DNA of 64,000 bases from Streptomyces acidiscabies (GTDB lineage Bacteria > Actinomycetota > Actinomycetes > Streptomycetales > Streptomycetaceae), in NCBI RefSeq assembly GCF_020010905.1, contig NZ_JAGJBY010000002.1, positions 3,472,001 through 3,536,000 on the forward strand. The letters run 5' to 3'. This document shows positions 14,801-23,620 of this stretch, piece by piece; position 1 is the stretch's first letter, and every line of letters begins with the position of its first letter. The notes beneath the pieces are model-generated. The model did no database searches, had not been told where the DNA came from, and worked only from the letters and a program-made list of their open reading frames with translations. A program made the translations under genes and the position numbers.

Positions 14801-17800
14801 CGGGTGCGGTGGAGTTGCTGACGGAGCAACAACAGTGGCCGGTGGTGGACCGGCCGTGGAGGGCGGGAGTGTCCTCGTTCGGGATCAGCGGCACTAACGC
14901 CCACGTCATCCTCGAACAGGCCCCTGAGCTTGAACCGGCCTCCGATGCGGTGGTGGTTCCGTCGGTGGTGCCGTGGGTGTTGTCGGCGAGGTCGGAGTTG
15001 GCGTTGCGGGAGCAGGCGTGGCGGCTTGCGGCGCACGTGGAAGCTGATCCGGGACTCGACCCGGTGGAGGTCGGTGCGGCGTTGGTGTCAACCCGGGCGA
15101 GCTTGGGGCATCGGGCGGTCGTCCTGGGCACCGGCCGGGACGAGCTGATCGCGGGGCTGACCGGACTTGCGGCGGGGGAGCCGGGTGCCGGTGTGGTGAC
15201 GGGGGTGGCTGGTTCGGGTGGTCGGACGGCGTTCTTGTTCACGGGTCAGGGTGCGCAGCGTCTGGGGATGGGCCGGGAACTGGTCGCGGAGTTCCCGGTG
15301 TTCGCGGAGGCGTTCGGGGAGGTGTGCGACGGCTTCGCCGGGCTGTTGCCGGGTTCGTTGGAGGAGGTCGTCTTCGGTGCGGATGAGCATCGCCTGACAG
15401 AAACGGGGTGGGCGCAGCCGGCGTTGTTCGCGTTCGAGGTCGCCATGTTCCGGCTGCTGTCGTCGTGGGGTGTGGCACCGGATTTCGTAGTGGGACATTC
15501 AGTCGGGGAGTTGGCGGCTGCGTATGTGGCGGGTGTGTGGTCGTTGTCGGACGCATGCCGGGTGGTGGCGGCGCGGGCGGGGCTGATGCAGGCGTTGCCC
15601 GCTGAGGGAGTCATGCTGGCGGTGGAGGCCACCGAGGCGGAGATCGCCTCGGCGGCGGGTGAGGTCGCCGGATGGGGCGAGCGGGCTGCCATCGCGGCGG
15701 TCAACGCCGCCCGTTCCGTGGTGCTGTCCGGTGATGCCGGGGTGGTCGGGGCGATGGGCGAGCTCTGGAGCGGTCGGGGCCGGAAGGTACGGCGCTTGCG
15801 GGTCAGCCACGCCTTCCACTCGCCCTTGATGGATCCGATGCTCGATGCGTTCGCGGACGTGCTCGGGCAGGTGGAGTTCAACGAGCCGTCGGTGGGGATG
15901 ACGGTCCCGGCTGCTCAGGTGTGCAGCCCGCAGTACTGGGTGCGGCAGGTGCGTGAACCGGTGCGGTACGCCGACATGCTGACCGAACTGGGTGTTCAGG
16001 GTGTGACGCGTTTCGTGGAGGTCGGTCCGGACGGTGTGCTGAGCGGGCTGGGGTCGGGTGCGGTGGACGGGCTGTTCGTCGCGGCCCAGCGTCGGGACCG
16101 GCCTGAGGTCCACACCGCGATGACCGCACTGTCCACGCTCCACACCCACAGCGTCCCGGTGAACTGGTCCGCGATAGTGGGCCGGGGTTCGGCGGTCGAA
16201 CTGCCGACGTATGCGTTCCAGCGTGAGCGGTACTGGCCGCGTTCCCGGGCTGTGGCCGGCGACGTACGGAGCGCCGGACTGGTGTCGGTGGGCCACCCGT
16301 TGCTGGGTGCGGCGGTGGAGCTGGCTGGTGGTGAGGGTGTGGTGTTCACCAGCCGTCTGTCCCTGGCCTCACACGACTGGCTGGCCGACCACGCAGTACG
16401 GGGTGTGGTGATCGTGCCGGGCACCGCGTTCGTGGAACTGCTGGTACGGGCCGGTGACGAGGTCGGGTGTGGTGTTCTGGAGGATCTGGCGCTGGAGCGG
16501 CCGTTGGTGTTGCCCGAGCGTGGGGCTGTGCAGGTGCAGGTGGTGGTCGGGGCGCCGGCGGAGTTGGGCCGTCGCGCGGTGAGCGTGTACTCCCGGCCGG
16601 AGGAGACGGCTGCGGAAGCGGTCTGGACACAGCACGCCAGCGGAACACTGGCTGCGGCAGGCGTTCCCGCGCCGGTGTGGCAGGACGTGGCATGGCCGCC
16701 TGCGGGAGCGGAACCGGTACCGGTGGACGGCCTCTACGACGGCCTGGCCGAGGCGGGTTACGGATACGGCCCGGCCTTCCAGGGACTGCGGGCGGTATGG
16801 CGGCGAGGCGAGGAGGTCTTCGCCGAAGTGCGGCTGCCCGGCGAAGTGGCCGATCGGGCGGGCGAGTTCGGGATCCACCCGGCACTGTTCGACGCCGCCT
16901 TGCACGCCGCCGTATTCCTGCCTGGTGATGTCGAGGGCGGGCTCCCGTTCGCGTGGAGTGGTGTGTCCCTGCATGCGTCGGGCGCACGGTCACTGCGCGT
17001 ACAGCTGTCGGTGATCGGCGACGGCGCGCTCCGCCTGAACGCGGCTGATGACACCGGCGCCCCGGTCCTGTCTGTGGACTCGCTGACACTGCGATCGGTG
17101 CGGGCGGAACTGCTGGAGTCCGGGTCTGGCCAGGACAACCTGTTCAGCGTGGACTGGATCGTCAAGCCTGAGAGCGGGGGTTCGTTGCCCCGGTGTGTGG
17201 TGGCGGGCGCCGGTGGTCAGGATCTGGCGAAGATGCTGGGAGTTGCCTGGTATCCGGAGCTGTCCGAGTGCCAGGACGCGGATCTGGTTTTCCTGCCGAC
17301 GGGCGCCGGTGCGGACGGCGGTGACGTGGTCGCGGCGGCACGTTCTGAGGTGTGCCGGGTGCTGGAGTTGGTGCAGCAGTGGCTGGCTGATGAGCGCGGT
17401 GACACACGGCTGGTGGTGGTGACCAGGAACGCGGTGTCCACGGGGACGGGTGACCGTGTGGAGGACGTGGCCGGGGCCGGAGTACAGGGGTTGGTCCGGT
17501 CGGCGAGGTCGGAACACCCGGGCCGGTTCGGCCTGGTCGACGTGGACGGCAGTGCCGAATCCTGGCAGTGCCTGCCCGCCGTACTGAACGGAACGGCCGA
17601 TGACGAGGACGGGTTCGAACTGGCCGTACGGACCGGGCAGGCGTACACCCCCCGGCTGGCGCCGGCGAGCGTGGGCGAGGCGCCGGAGGCACGACCGGTG
17701 GATCCCGAGGGCACGGTGCTGATCACGGGTGGGACCGGGACGCTGGGTGGGTTGGTGGCGCGGGATTGGGTGGAGCGTCACGGAGTACGGCATCTGCTGC

Positions 17801-19023
17801 TGGTGTCGCGGCAGGGGACGGCCGCGCCGGGCGCGCGGGAATTGGTCGAGGAACTGACCGGACTGGACGCCCAGGTGCGGGTGGTGGCGTGCGATGTATC
17901 GGATCGGGCGGCGCTGACGGCTGTGCTCGATGCGATCCCGGATGAGCATCCGTTGACGGCGGTGGTGCATACGGCGGGTGTGGTGGACGACGGGATGGTG
18001 ACGTCGTTGACGCCGGCGCGGGTCGATGCCGTGATGCGCCCGAAGGCGGACGCGGCGTGGTACCTGCACGAGGCGACCGCCGGGCTGGACCTGGCCGCGT
18101 TCGTCCTGTTCTCGTCCACGTCGGGTGTGCTGGGTGCGGCTGGACAGGCGGGGTACGCGGCGGCGAACTCCGTGCTGGACGCGATAGCCCAACAGCGTGC
18201 CGCCCGTGGCGAGGCAGCCGTGTCGGTGGCGTGGGGCATGTGGGCGCCGGCCAGCGCGTTGACCGGGCAACTGTCGCAGACCGACCGCCGCCGGATCAGC
18301 GCGACGGGAGTTGTGCCGCTGACGGCGGAGGAAGGAATGGTGCTGCTGGACCGTGCCGTACGGTCGGGGCGGTCGTTCGTGGCGGGGATGCGGTGGGATC
18401 CGGCCGGGGTGCGTTCCGGCCAGCCGTTGTCGGGGCTGTTGCGCGGCTTGGTGCGTGGCCCGGTCCGCCGTAGGAGTCTCGCCACTGAGCGGGACGGCGA
18501 GGCGGCGGGTGCGGCGTTGCGGCAGCGTCTGGCCGGGCTGTCGGCTGCCGATGCCCATGCTGTGTTGGCGCAGGTGGTCACCACTCACACGGCGACAGTT
18601 CTGGGGCATGCCACCCCGGAGTCGATACAGGCCACTTCCGCCTTCCAGGAACTGGGCTTCGACTCGATGACCGCTGTCGACCTGCGTAACCGGCTCAACA
18701 CGGTTACCGGTCTGCGGCTGCCGGCCACGCTGGTGTTCGACTACCCCACACCGGACACCGTGGCCGGCCACCTCCGGTCGGAGCTGCGCCCCGACATCCT
18801 GGCGGCGGAGCCGTCCGGGGATACGGACGCCCGTCTCGGAGAGACCCTGGCGACCATCCCGGTCAGCCGCCTGCGGAAGGCGGGTCTCCTGGACCTGCTG
18901 CTGCAACTCGCTGGTGAGGACGGCGAGGTCGCGCAGAACACCACGTCCGACGATGAGATCTCGATCGACGAGTTGGACGGCGAGAGTCTGCTGCGCCTGG
19001 CCGCCGAGAACACCACGAACTAG
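11821..19023 (+). CDS. Type I modular polyketide synthase, C-terminal fragment downstream of the IS (rest of ER-KR-ACP of module C, all of module D)
   Basis: The reading frame continues the PKS gene broken at 10513; coding identity is seen from 11808 on. The first in-frame start is GTG 11821, preceded by AGGAGG at 11804-11809, a ribosome site created by the IS terminus plus target sequence, so a separate polypeptide of about 2,400 residues is possible. Domains in order: ER remainder (NADPH motif GGVGMAAVQLA), KR (B-type, VLDDG), ACP, then KS-AT(malonyl)-DH-KR-ACP of module D. A C-terminal docking helix (DELDGESLLRLAAENTTN) ends at TAG 19021-19023. Only 21 bp separate it from the next PKS gene, whose N-terminus is the matching coiled coil. 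If expressed alone, module C would lack its KS, AT and DH in cis. Confidence 0.95.
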   Translation: MTGFLPGDRVMGMAVGGFGPVVVADARLIVPFPQGWSFVQAAGVPVVFLTALHGLRETGRLTAGQRVLVHAAAGGVGMAAVQLARLWGAEVFATASPGKQDTVCGLGVARDHIASSRTTEFADRFTGMDVVLNSLAGEFIDASLNVLRDGGRFVELGKTDLRDTDAIATTHPEVNYQAIDLTDFSPDMVGGMLAELAELFESGVLSPLPTRTWDVRQSRDAFRYMAQARHVGKIVLTVPQQLDPDRTVLITGGTGGLGGLLARHLIDRHGIRHLTLVSRQGITAPGARELVEELTGLGAEVRVVACDVSDRNAVAELVAGVPQQHPLTAVIHAAAVLDDGTITSLTPERIDTVMRPKADAAWYLHEATAGLDLATFILFSSVAGVFGGAGVAGYAAANSVLDAMAQQCAARGEPVVSLAWGLWGDAGGMMGRLGQTDLVRFGRAGVRAMPAAEGLALFDLACRRPEAHLAPVGLELSRHNEPVLPLLRGLVSAGGRARPVARAGVQDGSGLAGRLAGLTADDQQRLLLDLVRGHVAPVLGHASAQDIEPDKAFRDMGFDSLTTVELRNRLATATGLRLPATLAFDHPTASRLATHLRQRLTDTVEAVSVTPVTTATVDEPIAIVGMGCRFPGGVESPEQLWTLLTGGIDATSAFPTQRGWDLTGDGFAQMGGFLHEAAEFDAGFFGISPREALAMDPQQRLLLETAWEALERTGIDPNALKGSKTGVFMGGTGSGYDTVGGTAGDAEGYTLTGGASSVLSGRIAYVLGLEGPAVTVDTACSSSLVALHLAAQALRSGECDLALAGGVTVMATPGVFAGFAMQGGLASDGRCKAFSVTADGVGLAEGAGLLAVERLSDARRNGHRVLAVVRGSAMNQDGASNGLTAPNGPSQQRVIRQALASAGVTAAEVDVVEAHGTGTRLGDPIEAQALLETYGQGRPADRPLWLGSLKSNIGHTQAAAGVAGVIKMVLAMRYGQLPPTLHVDEPTPEVDWSAGAVELLTEQQQWPVVDRPWRAGVSSFGISGTNAHVILEQAPELEPASDAVVVPSVVPWVLSARSELALREQAWRLAAHVEADPGLDPVEVGAALVSTRASLGHRAVVLGTGRDELIAGLTGLAAGEPGAGVVTGVAGSGGRTAFLFTGQGAQRLGMGRELVAEFPVFAEAFGEVCDGFAGLLPGSLEEVVFGADEHRLTETGWAQPALFAFEVAMFRLLSSWGVAPDFVVGHSVGELAAAYVAGVWSLSDACRVVAARAGLMQALPAEGVMLAVEATEAEIASAAGEVAGWGERAAIAAVNAARSVVLSGDAGVVGAMGELWSGRGRKVRRLRVSHAFHSPLMDPMLDAFADVLGQVEFNEPSVGMTVPAAQVCSPQYWVRQVREPVRYADMLTELGVQGVTRFVEVGPDGVLSGLGSGAVDGLFVAAQRRDRPEVHTAMTALSTLHTHSVPVNWSAIVGRGSAVELPTYAFQRERYWPRSRAVAGDVRSAGLVSVGHPLLGAAVELAGGEGVVFTSRLSLASHDWLADHAVRGVVIVPGTAFVELLVRAGDEVGCGVLEDLALERPLVLPERGAVQVQVVVGAPAELGRRAVSVYSRPEETAAEAVWTQHASGTLAAAGVPAPVWQDVAWPPAGAEPVPVDGLYDGLAEAGYGYGPAFQGLRAVWRRGEEVFAEVRLPGEVADRAGEFGIHPALFDAALHAAVFLPGDVEGGLPFAWSGVSLHASGARSLRVQLSVIGDGALRLNAADDTGAPVLSVDSLTLRSVRAELLESGSGQDNLFSVDWIVKPESGGSLPRCVVAGAGGQDLAKMLGVAWYPELSECQDADLVFLPTGAGADGGDVVAAARSEVCRVLELVQQWLADERGDTRLVVVTRNAVSTGTGDRVEDVAGAGVQGLVRSARSEHPGRFGLVDVDGSAESWQCLPAVLNGTADDEDGFELAVRTGQAYTPRLAPASVGEAPEARPVDPEGTVLITGGTGTLGGLVARDWVERHGVRHLLLVSRQGTAAPGARELVEELTGLDAQVRVVACDVSDRAALTAVLDAIPDEHPLTAVVHTAGVVDDGMVTSLTPARVDAVMRPKADAAWYLHEATAGLDLAAFVLFSSTSGVLGAAGQAGYAAANSVLDAIAQQRAARGEAAVSVAWGMWAPASALTGQLSQTDRRRISATGVVPLTAEEGMVLLDRAVRSGRSFVAGMRWDPAGVRSGQPLSGLLRGLVRGPVRRRSLATERDGEAAGAALRQRLAGLSAADAHAVLAQVVTTHTATVLGHATPESIQATSAFQELGFDSMTAVDLRNRLNTVTGLRLPATLVFDYPTPDTVAGHLRSELRPDILAAEPSGDTDARLGETLATIPVSRLRKAGLLDLLLQLAGEDGEVAQNTTSDDEISIDELDGESLLRLAAENTTN
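13675..19020 (+). other. PKS module D: KS - AT(malonyl) - DH - KR (B-type) - ACP - C-terminal docking domain
   Basis: KS Cys codon 14158-14160. AT GHSVGE (Ser 15499-15501) with HAFH (about 15808) indicates malonyl-CoA. The DH first motif HAVRGVVIVP is the full HxxxGxxxxP, unlike modules C and F, and DAALH follows. The KR has VVDDG, a B-type variant of LDD, fitting an alkene-forming DH-KR pair. ACP Ser codon 18664-18666. The tail (about 18820-19020) has two predicted acidic/leucine helices typical of PKS docking. Confidence 0.92.
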
Positions 19024-19044
19024 CGACGATCGAAAGGCAATCCG

Positions 19045-22000
19045 ATGAGTGACTCCATCGAGAAGTACGTTGAAGCGCTGCGGTCGTCGCTGAAGGAGAT
19101 CGATCGACTGCGCAAGCAGAACGAGCAGCTCGCCACGGCCAAGGTCGAGCCGGTGGCCATCGTGGGGATCGGGTGCCGGTTCCCGGGTGGGGTGTCGTCG
19201 CCGTCGGATCTGTGGGATGTGCTGGTCGGCGGGGTGGACGCCATTTCCGGGTTCCCGGTGGATCGGGGCTGGGATCTGACTGACGGTGGTTCCGGCAAGG
19301 GTGGTTTTCTCCATGACGCGGCGGAGTTCGACGCGGGGTTCTTCGGGATTTCGCCGCGTGAGGCGTTGGCGATGGATCCGCAGCAGCGGTTGTTGCTGGA
19401 GACGGCCTGGGAGGCGCTGGAACGGGCCAGGATCGATCCGCATTCGTTGAAGGGCAGCAAGACCGGTGTGTACGCCGGGCTGATGTACCACGACTACAGC
19501 GAACCATTGCGGGCGGCGGCAGATGAAATAGGCGGAATTCTGGGGATCGGTACCGCGGGAAGTGTGTTGTCGGGGCGGGTCGCGTACACGTTGGGGCTGG
19601 AAGGGCCCGCGGTGACGGTGGATACGGCGTGTTCGTCGTCGCTGGTGGCGTTGCATTTGGCTGCGCAGGCGTTGCGGTCGGGGGAGTGTGATCTGGCGCT
19701 GGCCGGTGGTGTGACGGTGATGGCCACGCCGGGGGCCTTTGCCGAGCAGGGTGGGGTGGCGAGGGATGGTCGCTGCAAGTCCTTCGCCGCGTCGGCCGAC
19801 GGCACGGGGTGGGCCGAGGGCTCTGCGTTGGTGGTGGTGGAGCGGTTGTCGGACGCTCAGCGCAATGGGCATCGGGTGTTGGCGGTGGTGCGGGGGTCGG
19901 CGATCAATCAGGACGGTGCGTCGAACGGGTTGACCGCTCCGAACGGTCCGTCCCAGCAGCGGGTGATCCGGCAGGCGTTGGCCAGTGCTGGGCTGACTGC
20001 GGCCGAGGTGGATGTGGTGGAGGCGCATGGCACGGGTACTCGGTTGGGGGATCCGATCGAGGCTCAGGCGCTGTTGGCGACTTATGGGCAGGGTCGGCCG
20101 GAGGGGCGTCCGCTGTGGCTGGGGTCGCTGAAGTCCAACATTGGTCACACCCAAGGTGCGGCGGGGGTGGGGGGTGTGATCAAGATGGTGTTGGCGATGC
20201 AGCATGGGCAACTGCCTCGCACTTTGCATGTGGGTGAGCCGACGCCTGAGGTGGATTGGTCGGCGGGTGCGGTGGAGTTGTTGACGGAGCAGAGGCCGTG
20301 GCCGGTGGTGGGTCGGCCGTGGCGGGCGGGGGTGTCCTCGTTCGGGGTCAGCGGTACCAATGCTCACGTGATTCTGGAGCAGGCTCCTGAGTCTGAACCG
20401 ACCGCCCGTGTGGAGGCGGAGCCGGTGGTGGTTCCGTGGGTGTTGTCGGCGAGGTCGGAGTTGGCGTTGCGGGAGCAGGCGCGGAGGCTTCTGGCACACG
20501 TGGAGGCGGGTCCGGGACTCGACCCGGTGGACGTGGGTGCGGCGTTGGTGTCGACCCGGGCGAGTCTGGAGCATCGGGCGGTGGTTCTGGGCGCCGATCG
20601 GGAGCAACTGATCGCCAGGCTGGCGGGGTTGGCGGCTGGGGAGCCGGGTGCTGGTGTGGTGGCCGGTCAGAGTGCGGTCAGTGGGCGTGGTGTGGTGTTT
20701 GTGTTCCCTGGTCAGGGGGCGCAGTGGGTGGGTATGGGGCAGGGTCTGCTGACGGCTTCGCCGGTGTTCGCGGAGCGGATGGCGGAGTGTGCTCGGGCGT
20801 TGGCGCCGTTCGTGGAGTGGGACCTGCTGGAGGTGTTGGGGGATGAGGAGGCGTTGGGGCGGGTCGATGTGGTGCAGCCGGTGTTGTGGGCGGTGATGGT
20901 GTCGTTGGCTCAGGTGTGGCAGTCGCTGGGCGTGACACCGGTTGCGGTGGTGGGGCATTCGCAGGGGGAGATCGCGGCGGCCTGCGTGGCGGGCGGACTG
21001 TCGCTGGACGATGCGGCCAGGATCAGCGCGGTGCGCAGCCGGATGATCGCCGGGTCCCTGGCCGGGCGGGGCGGCATGGTGTCGGTGGGGCTGCCCCGGG
21101 CCGAGGCCGAGTCGTTGATCGTCCGGTGGGAGGGGCGGTTGTCGGTCGCGGCGGTCAACGGGCCCTCGTCGGTGGTGGTCTCCGGCGACCCCGAAGCACT
21201 GGCCGAACTGGTCGTCGCGGGGGAGGCGGAGAACTTCCGGGCCCGCAGGATCGAGGTGGATTACGCGTCGCACTCCGCGCACGTGGAGGAGATCAGGGCG
21301 GAGCTGGTCGAGGCTCTGGCGGACATCGCGCCGATGGAAGGCGCGGTCGCGTTCTACTCCACGGTGACCGGTGAGCTGACTGACACCCGTGACCTGGACG
21401 CGGGCTACTGGTATCGCAATCTGCGGGAGACGGTGCGGCTGGCCGACACCACCCGCGCGCTGGCTGCGGCCGGTCACGGGGCGTTCGTAGAAGTCAGCCC
21501 GCATCCGGTGCTGACTCCCAGCCTGGAGGAGACGCTGTTCGAGTCCCACCCGGCGGTGGTGGTGACGGGGACCTTGCGCCGGGGTGAGAGCGAGTCAGAG
21601 CAACTGCTGGCTGCTGCGGCCCGGTTGCACACCCGTGGCGTCCCGGTGGACTGGGCCGCGATAGTGGGCCGGGGTCCGGTGGTCGATCTGCCGACGTATG
21701 CCTTCCAGCGTGAGCGGTACTGGCCGGAGGCGGCGGCCGGGCCGGTGGTGGCGGGGGCGGACGACGAGTTGTGGTCGGTGGTAGAGGGGGCGGACGCGGG
21801 GTCGTTGTCGGCTGAGTTGGGTGTCGACGAGCAGGCTTTGGCTGAGGTGGTGCCGGCGTTGGCGGTGTGGCGTGAGCGTCGGCGGGCCGGGTCCAGGGTG
21901 GAGGGGTGGCGGTTTGCGGAGAGCTGGAAGCTGTTGCCTGGGGTGCCTGGGGGTGTGTTGCCGGGTAGTTGGCTGGTGGTGGTGCCTGCTGGGTGGGGTG

Positions 22001-23620
22001 AGGATGCATGGGTTGCCGGGGTGGTGGGGGCGTTGGGTGCTGGGGTGGTGCGGCTGGAGGTGGCCGGGGACACGGATCGTGCGGTGCTTGCGGCGAGGCT
22101 GGCGAATCTGCCCGAGCCGGCTGGGGTGGTGTCGTTGCTGGGTTTGGCTGAGGAGGCAGGTGCGGAGTTCGGTGCCACGCCGGTCGGTCTGGCCGGGACG
22201 GTGGGGTTGGTCCAGGCGTTGGGTGATTGCGGGATCACGGCGCCTGTGTGGTGTGTGACGCGGGGTGCGGTGTCGGTGGGCTCGGCTGATCCGGTTGTCA
22301 GTCCGGTGCAGACGGCGTTGTGGGGTTTGGGGCGGTCTGCCGCACTGGATCTGCCGGGCCGGTGGGGCGGGCTGGTGGATCTGCCGGTGGTGTTCGACGA
22401 ACAAGCTGGTGGGTTGCTGCGGCGGGTGCTGACGGGTGATGAGGACCAGGTCGCGGTGCGGGAGTCGGGTGTATACGGGCGTCGTCTGGTCCGGGCCGGA
22501 AGCGGTGCGGCGCACGGTGAGGTACGGCTGAGTGGCTCCGTCTTGATCACGGGCGGGACGGGGGGTCTGGGTGGTCATGTGGCGCGGTGGGCGGTGGCCC
22601 GTGGTGCTGAGCATGTCGTGTTGGTGAGCCGCCGGGGTGAGCAGGCTGACGGCGTGTCCGGCCTGCGTGAGGAACTCATAGCGCAGGGTGCGCGGGTGAC
22701 GGTGGAGGCATGTGACGTCGCCGACCGGGAGGCGCTGGCGGCCGTACTCGGCGCGATCCCTGGCGAGTTCCCGTTGACGGCGGTCGTGCACGCCGCCGGG
22801 ATCGGTGACCACCATGCGCCGGTGGGGGAGTTGGAGCTTGGGCGGCTGGATGCGGTACTGCGGGCGAAGATGGTGTCGGCGTGGCATCTGCACGAGCTGA
22901 CGGCGGGGCTGGAGCTCCAGGCGTTCGTGCTGTTCTCCTCGGGTGCGGCGAGTTGGGGTGCCGGGGGGCAGGCGGCGTATGCGGCGGCGAACGCCTTCCT
23001 GGACGGGCTGGCGGGTTATCGGCATGGTGCGGGGCTTGCCGCGACGTCGATTGCCTGGGGGTTGTGGGCAGGGCCGGGCATGGGTGCAGCCGGTGCTGAG
23101 TTTGTGGAGGGGTATCGGCGGCGCGGTGTGTTCCCGATGGAGCCGGGGCTGGCGATGGCGGCTCTGGAGAGGGCGGTGGGCGACGGTTCGGTCACCCTCA
23201 CCGTGACGAACACGGACTGGGAGACGTTCGCGCCGAGTTTCACCGTCGAGCGCCCGAGTGCGCTGCTCTCGGGTATTCCGGAGGTGCGCAAGGCACTCGC
23301 CCTGTCGGGTGTCCAGCCTGGTGGTGAGTCGGCGTTGCGGAGCAGGCTGGCCGGGCTGGGAGAGAGGGAACGTGCGCGGGCGCTGCTCGATCTGGTGCGG
23401 CGGGAAGCTGCCGTCACTCTCGGTTTTGACAATGCTGATGCCCTGCCGCAGGGACGGGCTTTCCGTGATGTCGGTTTTGATTCGCTGACGGCGGTGGAAC
23501 TGCGGAACAAGCTCGCCTCGGCCACCGGTCTTGTGCTGCCCGCGAGCCTGGTCTTCGACTACCCGACACCGGCAGCGCTGGCCGAGCATCTGGGTTCGGA
23601 GCTGCTGGGCACGGTCGAGG
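19045..23620 (+). other. PKS module E: N-docking - KS - AT(methylmalonyl) - KR (A-type) - ACP
   Basis: KS Cys codon 19629-19631. AT GHSQGE (Ser 20959-20961) plus YASH (about 21259) indicates methylmalonyl-CoA. The KR/ACP half (21917-23620) is nearly identical to modules A and B, including SSGAASWGAGGQAAY (A-type). ACP Ser codon 23482-23484. Confidence 0.92.
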
